64,000 bases of DNA from Pseudobacteroides cellulosolvens ATCC 35603 = DSM 2933. GTDB taxonomy: Bacteria > Bacillota > Clostridia > Acetivibrionales > DSM-2933. A program made the position numbers and the translations under genes. The notes under the pieces are model-generated. The model was not told where the DNA came from. It made no database searches and was given only the letters and a program-made list of their open reading frames with translations. Where the stretch lies: NCBI RefSeq assembly GCF_001262605.1, contig NZ_LGTC01000001.1:1958501-2022500 (forward strand), in the 5' to 3' direction. Position 1 is the stretch's first letter, and each line of letters begins with the position of its first letter. Of the stretch, positions 1 through 8,830 are shown in pieces.

Positions 1-691
1 TATTCTCCAATTCAAATACCTTCATTATCGATTCTTTAACATTTTCAGAAACCGCAACCGGAATGAAATTGAAGTACCTGAATGCTATATCCATCAGTCT
101 TGACCCAGTGCATGCCTGTTCAGTAAATTCATTAATATTGATGGCTTTATATATCTTTGAATTCTTATTGAAGCAAATGCCTTTATATGTATTTGCGGCA
201 GGATCACCTCCATTGATTTCACCAATAAGTTTCTTAACCCTGTGTGGAGCTTTCCCTTTTAAAAGCTTAAACGCCTTAAAAAATTTCCCTTTCAATCTGT
301 TTCCTATGTAATTAGTCTCTAGAAGCCCATCTACATGCACAGTATGTATCCTTACAGGAATCCTGTTAAGTATTGCCGGCAGCATGCAATACCTTAAGCT
401 ATACATGTGAGAGTGTATGATGTCAGGCTTGAAGTCTCTGATTATTTTATTTATGCGTATAAATCTCAAAAAACCTCCGAGCTTACCATCTTGGCTTTCC
501 ATAAAGAGTATCCTGACATCATTACGTTCAAGCTCCTTATCAAAAATAAAATCCCCTGATTTAGGAGATAAACTTAAAACAGCCATTTCATATTTATTCT
601 TGTCGTAATGGGTTACAAGATCGATAATAAACCTTTCTACCCCTCCGGTTGTAAACTTTTCGAGAACATGGAGGATTTTAACTTTTTCCAT
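1..691 (-). CDS. GT4-family glycosyltransferase (C-terminal part cut off by window edge)
   Basis: The frame opens at an ATG two bases after the stop of the upstream NRPS and stays open to the window edge, giving about 230 residues. The N-terminus (MEKVKILHVLEKFTTGGVER) is the typical first strand and glycine-rich loop of GT-B, family GT4 enzymes, followed by a DIIHSHMYSLRY segment and an HTVH strand in the acceptor-binding domain. The nucleotide-sugar domain with the EX7E motif would lie beyond the edge. GT4 enzymes transfer a sugar from a nucleotide donor to a sugar, lipid or small-molecule acceptor in the cytoplasm. Its near-overlap with the NRPS places it in the biosynthetic operon, so a tailoring role on the product is likely. 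The neighbouring PIG-L deacetylase would fit an amino-sugar, but that is inference. Confidence 0.85.
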   Translation of the reverse strand, partial: MEKVKILHVLEKFTTGGVERFIIDLVTHYDKNKYEMAVLSLSPKSGDFIFDKELERNDVRILFMESQDGKLGGFLRFIRINKIIRDFKPDIIHSHMYSLRYCMLPAILNRIPVRIHTVHVDGLLETNYIGNRLKGKFFKAFKLLKGKAPHRVKKLIGEINGGDPAANTYKGICFNKNSKIYKAININEFTEQACTGSRLMDIAFRYFNFIPVAVSENVKESIMKVFELEN

Positions 692-693
692 TC

Positions 694-3600
694 CTATGAT
701 TCCCCCTCATAATGATCCACCATCACACCAGCCAATTTCAGGTAACTGCTTATTAAATGTTCAATCATATCACCTTTCAACCTCCCTGCATCATATTCGC
801 AGGTAAAACAAATCCGGTTTTCCTCATCATTTGATTCCAGTACAACATCATAAACATCCAACAATCCCCGGGATGCTGTTAAATGACCGTTTTTACAAAA
901 CATAAGAAAAACATCTTTATCGCTTTTTCGAACTCCCATTCTTAAAATATCATCTATCGTATAGCATGTTCCCTTCATACTTTTGATATAACTGTCTATC
1001 AATTGAATAAGCTCTGAAAAGTCTTCTACTTCTTCAATATCAGCTTCAACCAAGTAAACATGCTCCTTTTTATCTATGGCTGTATGAAGGATGACACGGT
1101 TTTTCTGTGTGATTTTTGCCAACAGAGTAATATATAAGGATAACATTACCAGGTTTAATTCCACCTTCTCCTTTGTTGAAATTTCTTTCAGCCTGTTAAA
1201 AAGCTGTCCTGAAACCTCAAAACGCAGATTGGTATTGGAACTTTCCTGCACATCGCGACTAAAATACCCTTCCGGGAAGGTTATATATTTTATAACAGCA
1301 GCATTATCCTTTTTTGTTTTTTTAGACTCAATAAATTTGGCCAATTTGCAAATGGTTGTATGTTCAAACAGGTCAGTAATGTTTATACATCCTGGGAAAT
1401 GCTTTTCTACCCGTGAATTTACCTGCATCAAAAGCATGGAGTTTCCGCCAAGATCAAAGAAGTTATTGTGAATTCCTATCTTTTCTATATTGAGTACTCC
1501 ACTCCATATTTCTGCCAGTATTTTTTCGGTTTCATTCTCCGGTGCTTTATACAATGCTCCAGTATCAGAAGTATCGTCAGGATCCGGAAGTGCTTTTCTG
1601 TCCAACTTACCGTTTTGTGTCAAAGGAAGATTTTCCAGTTGTATAAAACGAGATGGCACCATATAATGAGGCAACTTCCTGGAAAGACTTTCTCTCATTT
1701 CCTCCCAATCCATTCTTTCATCTGACACAACATAGGCACAAATATACCTGTTGCCTGATTTGTCTTCCCTGTCCAACACTACAGTCTGTTTTGCATTTTC
1801 CAATTTAAGGATGGCATCTTCTATTTCTTCCAACTCAACCCTATAACCTCTTATCTTTACCTGGAAGTCTTTTCTTCCAAGATACTCTATGTTCCCGTCA
1901 GAAAGCCATCGAGCTATGTCACCGGTTTTGTACATGTATTGACAATAGCTGGATCCCGATTTATCTGCGAAGGGATTTTCCACAAACTTTTCTGTCGTAA
2001 GCTCAGGGTTGTTTAAATAGCCTCTTGATAAGCTGCTTCCAGTTATGCATAGTTCTCCCGGAACTCCTTCAGGTACAAGCCTGTTCCTCTTATCCAGAAT
2101 GAATATTTTATTGTCCGCAACAGGACGTCCGATGACTCCAACATTATCCTGCTTCATACCTATTAATGATGTTGTTGTTATACTGTTTTCTGTAGGACCA
2201 TACTCATTGATAAGTAGAATCTCTCCGGCAATTTTTCTGCTTAAACCGATCAATTCGCTGTCAGCTCTTTCTCCCGCCAGCACTACCATTCTCAGTGTCT
2301 TCAAATCACCTTCGGAGGCGTTATCAAGGATTGCTCTATACATTGCAGGAACAACACTCATATTTGTAACATTTTTCCCCTTGATAAGGCCGCTTATAAA
2401 CTTAAAATCACCACGGCGGTTTAATCCCGGAAGGACAAGTGCACCTCCAGAAAGTATGGCTGAATAGAGGTTTGCCCCAAATCCGTCAAAGGATACAGAA
2501 ATAAGCTGCAGAATCCTGTCTGCCGGAGTAAAGTTATAGTTTTTTATTCGCCAATCTATAAAGTTGATAAGACTGCGGTGCTCTATCATAACCCCTTTAG
2601 GTCTTCCTGTAGATCCTGATGTATAGATCACATATGCTAGGTTTTCCGGCTGGATTGGACTTTTCAGATTGGCATTATCGCCATTGTACAGCTTACTGTC
2701 ATCCAAATATATCGTTTCACCTTTAAATGAGATTTTGCTCGCTAATGATTGGTGTGTCAATATGATATCAACATTGGCATCCTCCAGCATGTAGTTTACC
2801 CTATCCGAAGGGTATCCAGGGTCTATAGGAAGGTAAGCTCCCCCGGCCTTCATTATTCCCATAATGCCTACGATCAGTTCAATGGAGTAATCTGCCATGA
2901 TTGCAACTATACCTTCCGTTTTAAGTCCCTTTTCCTTAAGTACACGTGCAAGCTGATTTGCTCTTTCATTCAAGTCATGATAGGTAATCACTTCATTTTC
3001 AAGGATTACCGCTGGATGCGAAGGAGTTTTTTCTACCTGCTCTTCAAAAATCATTGTGATGGTTTTATTCATACGACAACTTGCTTCTGTATTGTTGAAA
3101 TTAACCGTCAGCCGCTGCTTTTCATCCTCTGAAAGCAGCTCTATATTGGTTAGCTTGATATTTATATCTTTCATCACCTGTTCAAAGATATTGAGATAGT
3201 GTTTCGAAATACGCTCTATTGTATCTTCTCTAAATAATGCAGCATTGTAAAAAATACTTCCTTCCAAGCCGTCCCCGGTTCTTACAATGGAAATGGTGAG
3301 ATGGTTTTCAGGTGCATCCAGAATATCATTTATATCGACACTTTTATGGATATTTTCCATATATATGATAAACCTGTGTAAGAAAGGTCTTAAGTCCTGT
3401 ATTTCCAGGTGGTCAAATATATTCTCCATAGGGTAATGCTGGTTCTTATAACCTTCTGTAATAGTCTTTCTTATATTCACCAGCAGTTCCTTGAAGCTCA
3501 ATTCATCATCGATATAATCCCTGAAAGCAATACACTTGTTATAATCATAATTCTCCTCCAAAGTAGTATATACGGGTGATGAAATGATAATATCATTTTG

Positions 3601-3861
3601 TCCTGTGTACCTTGCCAGCAGAACCTTCATTACTGCCATAGACAACATAAAAAGCAGCAGGTCTTGGTTCTTGCATACTCCAAGAATCCTTTCGGACAAT
3701 TCTTTTCCAAATACCAGACGTTTTTGTCCTCTCCTATATTCAGAAGTTCTTTTATAATCATACTGTAGATTGAGTTCGTTAAGCTCTCCAGATAGCTTTT
3801 CCTGCCAGTACTTCCTAGTATCTTCAAATTCTTCAATGGATACTAATAAATTTTCATTCAT
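694..3861 (-). CDS. Nonribosomal peptide synthetase: truncated C - A - PCP - truncated C
   Basis: I start at the second Met (1055 aa) because GGGAGG lies 7 nt before it. Residues about 5-245 match only the C-terminal lobe of a condensation domain (from the YWQEKL element onward); no HHxxxDG is present. A complete adenylation domain follows (about 260-760) with YTSGSTGRPKG, NEYGPTE, YKTGD, KIRGYRVELEEIE and NGKLDRKALP. The carrier domain has LGGNS (phosphopantetheine Ser about 808). The last 200 residues again look like a C-domain C-lobe without catalytic histidines. My hand-read pocket code is DGASVAEIT, which I cannot assign to an amino acid. The protein should activate and tether one amino acid. 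Its missing condensation activity could come from the stand-alone C protein at 7351-8790. No thioesterase domain is present. Confidence 0.93.
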   Translation of the reverse strand: MNENLLVSIEEFEDTRKYWQEKLSGELNELNLQYDYKRTSEYRRGQKRLVFGKELSERILGVCKNQDLLLFMLSMAVMKVLLARYTGQNDIIISSPVYTTLEENYDYNKCIAFRDYIDDELSFKELLVNIRKTITEGYKNQHYPMENIFDHLEIQDLRPFLHRFIIYMENIHKSVDINDILDAPENHLTISIVRTGDGLEGSIFYNAALFREDTIERISKHYLNIFEQVMKDINIKLTNIELLSEDEKQRLTVNFNNTEASCRMNKTITMIFEEQVEKTPSHPAVILENEVITYHDLNERANQLARVLKEKGLKTEGIVAIMADYSIELIVGIMGIMKAGGAYLPIDPGYPSDRVNYMLEDANVDIILTHQSLASKISFKGETIYLDDSKLYNGDNANLKSPIQPENLAYVIYTSGSTGRPKGVMIEHRSLINFIDWRIKNYNFTPADRILQLISVSFDGFGANLYSAILSGGALVLPGLNRRGDFKFISGLIKGKNVTNMSVVPAMYRAILDNASEGDLKTLRMVVLAGERADSELIGLSRKIAGEILLINEYGPTENSITTTSLIGMKQDNVGVIGRPVADNKIFILDKRNRLVPEGVPGELCITGSSLSRGYLNNPELTTEKFVENPFADKSGSSYCQYMYKTGDIARWLSDGNIEYLGRKDFQVKIRGYRVELEEIEDAILKLENAKQTVVLDREDKSGNRYICAYVVSDERMDWEEMRESLSRKLPHYMVPSRFIQLENLPLTQNGKLDRKALPDPDDTSDTGALYKAPENETEKILAEIWSGVLNIEKIGIHNNFFDLGGNSMLLMQVNSRVEKHFPGCINITDLFEHTTICKLAKFIESKKTKKDNAAVIKYITFPEGYFSRDVQESSNTNLRFEVSGQLFNRLKEISTKEKVELNLVMLSLYITLLAKITQKNRVILHTAIDKKEHVYLVEADIEEVEDFSELIQLIDSYIKSMKGTCYTIDDILRMGVRKSDKDVFLMFCKNGHLTASRGLLDVYDVVLESNDEENRICFTCEYDAGRLKGDMIEHLISSYLKLAGVMVDHYEGES

Positions 3862-3884
3862 TAACATACCTCCCTCTAAACAAT

Positions 3885-5078
3885 TTATTTATCGAAATCA
3901 AAGTCCAAATTCAGTTCTTCTCCATCCAAAAATTTCTTTAAAGGCTTGTAAGTACTGGTTTTATCCTTATCCTTTTCAATATTGCCCACAATATTTACGA
4001 AATGATCATATTTACTATAAAACTCATTTGCTAGGTTAAATACTTCTTCTGTTTTTTGATAATCGGTACATTTCTTAACAAATGTATCACAGTAACTGCA
4101 GTTTCCACAATCATTCCTGCAAAAACCCGGATTCTCGTAAAAAGGATTGATAAACCCATCAAGCTTTTTATTATCCACATTTATCATAAACGAATTTGTG
4201 GGAGCGAACATGTCCAGTAATTCGATAAAATTCCCTTGGAAAGATTCCTTGAAATAGCATTCTGTGGCCTTTACAGGATCTCCTTTCATCACTGCCTGCC
4301 TTCCCTGAAGCTTAAAATAGTGAATGCCTATTTCTGCATAGTACTGGATATCCTCCGGTCTGATCCAGCCAAGCCGCAAAATATTGCCGACATTTTCACA
4401 CCTTTTCATCATGCACCTGTGAGAATAATAAGTAGCACTAGGAGCACTTGAGTCATTCCCCATATCATGTGAGGTCTGGTTATGGTGAAACATCTCATAT
4501 ATACAGTTTTTATGGCAAATTACATTGGTGATTACCTCAACCTTTTCTCCGAAAGCATTTACTATCCTCTTCAATGCATCAAAGTCCCTGTTGATGGATT
4601 CATCCAGGACAATCTTGTCAACACCCATCTTTTTATAAGCCATAGCTTTGTTTGCATTTACAATCTGACAAACTGTCGAGGCTTTTATTTCGAAGTCATA
4701 CCCCTTAAGCCTTACCAGCTCTATAAGAGAAGGCAGTGATATGGTTAATGAACGTACACCTGCCTCATATAATTCCTCTAAGAATCCTGTAATTTCATTA
4801 ACACCTTCTTTTGTAAACTCCTTATTACTGATACATGTAGCATTAAGTGTATAATTGAATCCAATGCCCTTGCTTTTGGAATAAGCTACATAATCCTTAA
4901 GCTTTGATATGTCGATTTTAGGTATCAGATCATAAGCCCTTCCTGATCCTATGGGATTGCCTATAGTAATTTGTCCGTAGGTTTCTATAACTTTTGAATC
5001 CTTGTAGGCCTTGTTTAATTCATCATACCGGTCAATGGTTTCCTTTTTGAAGTCTGCCGGAATGTTATAAAAATTCAT
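3885..5078 (-). CDS. U32-family (UbiU/UbiV/TrhP-like) Fe-S protein, paralogue 1
   Basis: I chose the ATG at 5078 (397 aa) over the upstream in-frame start because GGGGGAG sits just before it and the protein then aligns end to end with the paralogue at 6198-7364. The TIM-barrel-like U32 pattern is visible (FNYTLNATC, IKASTVCQI, KMGVDKIVLD, YFKLQGR). Ten cysteines are conserved at identical numbers in both paralogues: 82, 137, 188, 192, 222, 320, 324, 327, 330 and 337, enough for one or two Fe-S clusters. U32 relatives UbiU/UbiV, RlhA and TrhP are [4Fe-4S] proteins of oxygen-independent hydroxylation, although the family is named peptidase. In an anaerobe's NRPS operon I infer a hydroxylation or related tailoring role. 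Peptidase activity is the less likely reading. Confidence 0.8.
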   Translation of the reverse strand: MNFYNIPADFKKETIDRYDELNKAYKDSKVIETYGQITIGNPIGSGRAYDLIPKIDISKLKDYVAYSKSKGIGFNYTLNATCISNKEFTKEGVNEITGFLEELYEAGVRSLTISLPSLIELVRLKGYDFEIKASTVCQIVNANKAMAYKKMGVDKIVLDESINRDFDALKRIVNAFGEKVEVITNVICHKNCIYEMFHHNQTSHDMGNDSSAPSATYYSHRCMMKRCENVGNILRLGWIRPEDIQYYAEIGIHYFKLQGRQAVMKGDPVKATECYFKESFQGNFIELLDMFAPTNSFMINVDNKKLDGFINPFYENPGFCRNDCGNCSYCDTFVKKCTDYQKTEEVFNLANEFYSKYDHFVNIVGNIEKDKDKTSTYKPLKKFLDGEELNLDFDFDK

Positions 5079-5102
5079 ATTCACTCCCCCTTTTATATTG
5101 TT

Positions 5103-5138
5103 GTGAAAAGTAAATAATCTTTTACATTTACTTTTCAC
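5103..5138 (-). repeat. Perfect 13-bp inverted repeat between PIG-L and U32 genes
   Basis: GTGAAAAGTAAAT and its exact complement are separated by 10 bases. The hairpin overlaps the stop codon of the deacetylase gene and stands about 25 nt before the ATG of the next gene. On the minus strand it is not followed by a U-run, so it is not a classic terminator. It could stabilise mRNA or set the relative output of the two genes. Confidence 0.6.
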
Positions 5139-6162
5139 TTAGTTTCCATAGACGTTCAGCCAGAACAGCATTCGCAGAAACGGAATGGTTTTGAAATTCT
5201 GCCTCAATGATAGTAGATTGTGCAAGCTCCTTCACTGTCCGAAGTATCTTGTCATAATTCCAATGAACCAGTTGAGATTTGTAAAAATTAATCATTACAG
5301 CCTTATCACCAATAAAATCACTTACATTGGAGTAAAATGGTTCTATCTGAAAAGAATCCCGTATTTCCTTAAGTCTCCCCCAATAGCTGTATCTGTTTCC
5401 ATCACAATACGGATAATCTTCGTACATGTAAACTCTCACATTCAGCTTCTGATCACTGAGTGCATTTAAAACTGCAGTATGTACAATCCGGTGGTCGTAA
5501 TGCCATCCTATGGCAGAAGGCATCAACAGAATTTCCGGGTTCAAGGACTGAATAGCCCTGCCTAAATCTGCTGTTATCGCAGAGACCATCGGCAAGTCCT
5601 TCTTAAATATCCCATCTCGAAAAATAAAATTTAGAGCTGTGCCTCTCTGTGCTGCATCCCGGTATGGAAGAAACTCTACTTTCCCATTGAAATACTGGAA
5701 AGCCAGCAAATCCTCCTCCTTCCTAAGCAGTGTATACGAATCATCTTCCATGCATACCTCACCCTTCCAAGGGAAGCTCTCCTTTGTATAGCTGCCAAAC
5801 ACGGTTATACAATGAATGTCAAAGCCTTGTTCAAATTTCAGCCTGGCTAAAGTCCCTCCGCACGAAAGTGCAAGATCGTCGCAATGGGGCTGAATAGCCA
5901 ATGCACGGCCTAATGGCATCTTTCCCATCGAATTGTAGTTTTTTAGTTTTACAATGACTCCCTCATTCATCAGCCTGGACAACACAACCCTATTAGCTGT
6001 TTTTTCTATCTCTTCGGACGTAAATACACTACCTGCCTCAATAAGTGCCGACAGTTCTTCAGGAACAGCAATATCTGTGTTAACAGAATTCATAAAAAAC
6101 ACCGTGTGATCTTTTATACTATAATGAGGAAGCCACTTTAGTTTCTCTTCACCTTCACTCAT
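5128..6162 (-). CDS. PIG-L/LmbE-family N-deacetylase with N-terminal extension
   Basis: The 344-aa protein has the family zinc site: QPHCDD at 91-96 (family pattern PHPDD; here the second Pro is Cys) and HYDHR at 221-225. Members remove acetyl groups from N-acetylglucosamine-type sugars or similar amides, using Zn bound by two His and one Asp. The first 80 residues are not part of the catalytic domain; their pattern (short strands, then helices ending MNEGVIVKL) suggests a small winged-helix-like module, which is tentative. The gene is 35 nt after one U32 gene and 49 nt before the other. With two glycosyltransferases in the operon, deacetylation of an N-acetyl-sugar on the product is a reasonable role; removal of a protecting acetyl group is the alternative. 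Confidence 0.88.
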   Translation of the reverse strand: MSEGEEKLKWLPHYSIKDHTVFFMNSVNTDIAVPEELSALIEAGSVFTSEEIEKTANRVVLSRLMNEGVIVKLKNYNSMGKMPLGRALAIQPHCDDLALSCGGTLARLKFEQGFDIHCITVFGSYTKESFPWKGEVCMEDDSYTLLRKEEDLLAFQYFNGKVEFLPYRDAAQRGTALNFIFRDGIFKKDLPMVSAITADLGRAIQSLNPEILLMPSAIGWHYDHRIVHTAVLNALSDQKLNVRVYMYEDYPYCDGNRYSYWGRLKEIRDSFQIEPFYSNVSDFIGDKAVMINFYKSQLVHWNYDKILRTVKELAQSTIIEAEFQNHSVSANAVLAERLWKLSEK

Positions 6163-6197
6163 ACTGATTTCCCCCGTAAGTCTTCTATTTTATAAAC

Positions 6198-7364
6198 TTA
6201 AAAATCAAAACTACATTCCAGGTCTTTTCCATCAAACAACTTCTTGACCGGCTTATAAGCATTTAAACTTTTAATAAGCTTGGTATATTCATCATATTGA
6301 TTATAGAATTCCAAGGCTTTTCCATGAAGTTCTGCCGTTTTTTCTACGTCCATGCACTTTTTTGCATAGCTTTCGCAATAATTGCATGATGAACACACTT
6401 CCCTGCAGAATTCAGGATATTTAAAAAACTTATCTAAAAACCCATTAAGCTTTTTATTGTCCATGTAGGGCTGAAATGCATTGTAAGGTGCAAACAATGT
6501 AATAAGTTCAAACAGATTCCCCTCAAAATTCTCCTCGAAATAGTGCTTCAAGGTTGCCACAATATCCCCCTTCAACACGTTCTGCCTTCCCTGTAGTTTA
6601 AAATACCGCACCCCTGTTTCATAATAATATTTAATATCTTCAGGCCTTACCCAGTTAAGCCTCACAGGATTTTTAAACTCACCGGCCTTTTGCATTGAGC
6701 AACGGTTGAAATAATAGTCCTTTACTTTTTGTGATGTATTATCAGGCGTACAATGAGATTCGTGGTTATAATGAAACATCTTGTATGCACAACTTTTATA
6801 ACACACATTGTTTACAATCATTTCCACGCCCTGATCGAACACTTCACAAATCCCTTTTATTCTATTAAATTCCCTAGTGATATCAGGATCAATTACAATT
6901 CTTTCTACCCCCATTTTTTTATAGAACAATGCTTTACTTGGAGAAGTGATCTCACATATGGCAGAGGCCTTTATTTTAAATTTATAGCCTGAGGCCTTTA
7001 CCAGTTCCATCAGTGAAGGTGTTGTTAGGGTTAGGGACTTAATGCCAATGTCATTTAGCTTTGCCAATAGGCTGTTTATCTCTCTTGCTCCTACGCTCGA
7101 GAATTCATAATTTCCAAGGCAGGCTGGATTTAATGTATAATTAAAATCGATCCCCCTGTCAACCGAATATTGGATATATTTCTCCAGCTGGTTAAAATCC
7201 AGCTCTGGCAGTACTCCTGTGACCCTTCCGGAGTTCACCAACGCACCTTGTGTTACCTGCCCATATGTTTCAATGACCTGTGATTTGGGGAAAGTGTTGT
7301 TTAATTCATTAATCCTGTCAATGGTTTCAACTTTAAAATCTGACGGTATACTAAAATATCTCAT
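6198..7364 (-). CDS. U32-family (UbiU/UbiV/TrhP-like) Fe-S protein, paralogue 2
   Basis: The ATG at 7364 gives 388 aa and an N-terminus (MRYFSIPSDFKVETIDR) matching paralogue 1; a GAGG element lies just upstream. It overlaps the preceding condensation-domain gene by 14 nt, implying translational coupling. The alignment with the protein of 3885-5078 is gap-free over the first 340 residues and all ten cysteines occupy the same positions, including the C-terminal CREVCSSCNYC cluster. Having two paralogues recalls the UbiU-UbiV heterodimer, where both subunits carry a [4Fe-4S] cluster. I infer the two proteins act together or on successive sites of the peptide. A proteolytic role cannot be excluded from sequence alone. 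Confidence 0.8.
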   Translation of the reverse strand: MRYFSIPSDFKVETIDRINELNNTFPKSQVIETYGQVTQGALVNSGRVTGVLPELDFNQLEKYIQYSVDRGIDFNYTLNPACLGNYEFSSVGAREINSLLAKLNDIGIKSLTLTTPSLMELVKASGYKFKIKASAICEITSPSKALFYKKMGVERIVIDPDITREFNRIKGICEVFDQGVEMIVNNVCYKSCAYKMFHYNHESHCTPDNTSQKVKDYYFNRCSMQKAGEFKNPVRLNWVRPEDIKYYYETGVRYFKLQGRQNVLKGDIVATLKHYFEENFEGNLFELITLFAPYNAFQPYMDNKKLNGFLDKFFKYPEFCREVCSSCNYCESYAKKCMDVEKTAELHGKALEFYNQYDEYTKLIKSLNAYKPVKKLFDGKDLECSFDF

Positions 7365-8790
7365 CAAAATCAACCTCTTCAATTAGTTTTAAATCTTCAT
7401 TATTTTGTTTGATTCTTAATAGCATCTGCTGTTTTTCCTCCTGATCCACCACCTGAATATCCTTGATAAGTATGCTGGTTCCTCTGGCATCTCCGATAAT
7501 GGCTTCCAAGATTTTCACAAAATGCTCAGACATCTTTCTTATGCTTTCTTCATTGAATAAACAAGTATTGTAAGTAAAGTCCAGTATCACACTATCAAAG
7601 ACCCTTACCCCCAGTGCCAACTCTATCCTTGTAACGTAAAATCTTTTGTGCAAGCTTATATTTATTGGGCTATCACTTCGAAAGAGTCTCTCATCCATAG
7701 GATAATTTTGTATAACTACAACCGTGTCAAAAAGGTTATCCTTATTTCTTAGTCCGCTATAGGACAGAACATCTATCAATGGGGTATTCTCAAAGTCCTC
7801 TCTTCTGGCAAGTTCTAAATTAATTTTATTAAGGAGTATGCATACTTCTTCTGACGGATCAATTCCCATACGTAGAGGTACTGTATTTATAAAAATCCCC
7901 ACCATATCCTGTATACCTTTAATATCTACAGGCCTGCCGGATACGGTAGTGCCAAACAGTACATCATGGATTCCCTTGTATTTATGCAGCAGTATTCCCC
8001 ATGCACAATAAAAAAGTGTTGCAAGAGTTAACCCTTTCTCTCTTATAAATACAGTTATGCATTCCATAAATTCCCGACTCAACTCTTGTTCGTACCTACT
8101 TATACCATATGCTTTGCTTTGTTTTTCAACAGCAGCTTTGAAAGGTTTCCAATCGGAAAATCCTTTCAGGTAATTACTCCAGAACTCCTTTTGTATGTCT
8201 CTGTCCTGTTTTTGCAGCCATTTAACATATTCTCTGTATTTGTTTTTCGCACTAATATAAGGCTCATTCCCTGTATAAAGGCTTTCATAGGCTGCTACAA
8301 ATTCTTTTAAAATTATTCCATTGCTCCATCCGTCCAGAATTATATGGTGATTGCTTAAAATCATTTGATATTCATTTTTAGAAAGCTTACATAGTATGAT
8401 CCTAAAAGGCTGCCGACTGATATCTATTCTTACATTTCTATCATTTTTCATCAATCGGTCGACCATGTCCAGTCTTTCTTCACAGTTGCAGCCAGAAAAA
8501 TCATGCTCAAAAAACGGTACCTGATGGTTTTTCAGTACCACCTGTACCGGTTCGGCAAGTCCTTGCCAGCGTAAAACTGTTCTTAATATCTCATTTGTTT
8601 TTACAACATATTCCCATGCATTTTTGATTTTTTCCGGATGGATTCTGCCTGTCAGGTTATAACATGCCTGTTCGAAATACTGCTCGCTCTCGGGTTCCTT
8701 TAGATAGTGAAGAAGCATTCCTTTCTGCATAGGAGTTAATGCCAGAATATCCTCCACATTGTTTCTATCCAGTTTTTCCGGGTTGCTCAT
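7351..8790 (-). CDS. Stand-alone NRPS condensation domain protein
   Basis: The 479 residues hold a single complete condensation domain. The C1 region is LTPMQKGMLLHYL, the catalytic motif is HHIILDG at 148-154 with the second His (149) as the expected base, and GTTVSGRPVDI with GIFINTVPLR form the C4-C5 region. No adenylation or carrier domain is attached. Such free C domains form amide or ester bonds between carrier-bound partners in trans. The obvious partner is the NRPS at 694-3861, whose two condensation regions lack this motif. Translation is coupled to the downstream U32 gene. Confidence 0.93.
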   Translation of the reverse strand: MSNPEKLDRNNVEDILALTPMQKGMLLHYLKEPESEQYFEQACYNLTGRIHPEKIKNAWEYVVKTNEILRTVLRWQGLAEPVQVVLKNHQVPFFEHDFSGCNCEERLDMVDRLMKNDRNVRIDISRQPFRIILCKLSKNEYQMILSNHHIILDGWSNGIILKEFVAAYESLYTGNEPYISAKNKYREYVKWLQKQDRDIQKEFWSNYLKGFSDWKPFKAAVEKQSKAYGISRYEQELSREFMECITVFIREKGLTLATLFYCAWGILLHKYKGIHDVLFGTTVSGRPVDIKGIQDMVGIFINTVPLRMGIDPSEEVCILLNKINLELARREDFENTPLIDVLSYSGLRNKDNLFDTVVVIQNYPMDERLFRSDSPINISLHKRFYVTRIELALGVRVFDSVILDFTYNTCLFNEESIRKMSEHFVKILEAIIGDARGTSILIKDIQVVDQEEKQQMLLRIKQNNEDLKLIEEVDFDEIF

Positions 8791-8830
8791 ATCCTGTAAT
8801 CTATCCTTTCATTTTGGTATTAACAAATAA

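Noticed and set aside
63..608. Two plus-strand frames at the left edge
   Set aside because: The minus strand encodes a recognisable GT4 N-terminus over the same bases.
1091..3132. Plus-strand frames of 80-140 codons
   Set aside because: They are antisense to the NRPS at 694-3861, lack ribosome sites and match no protein pattern.
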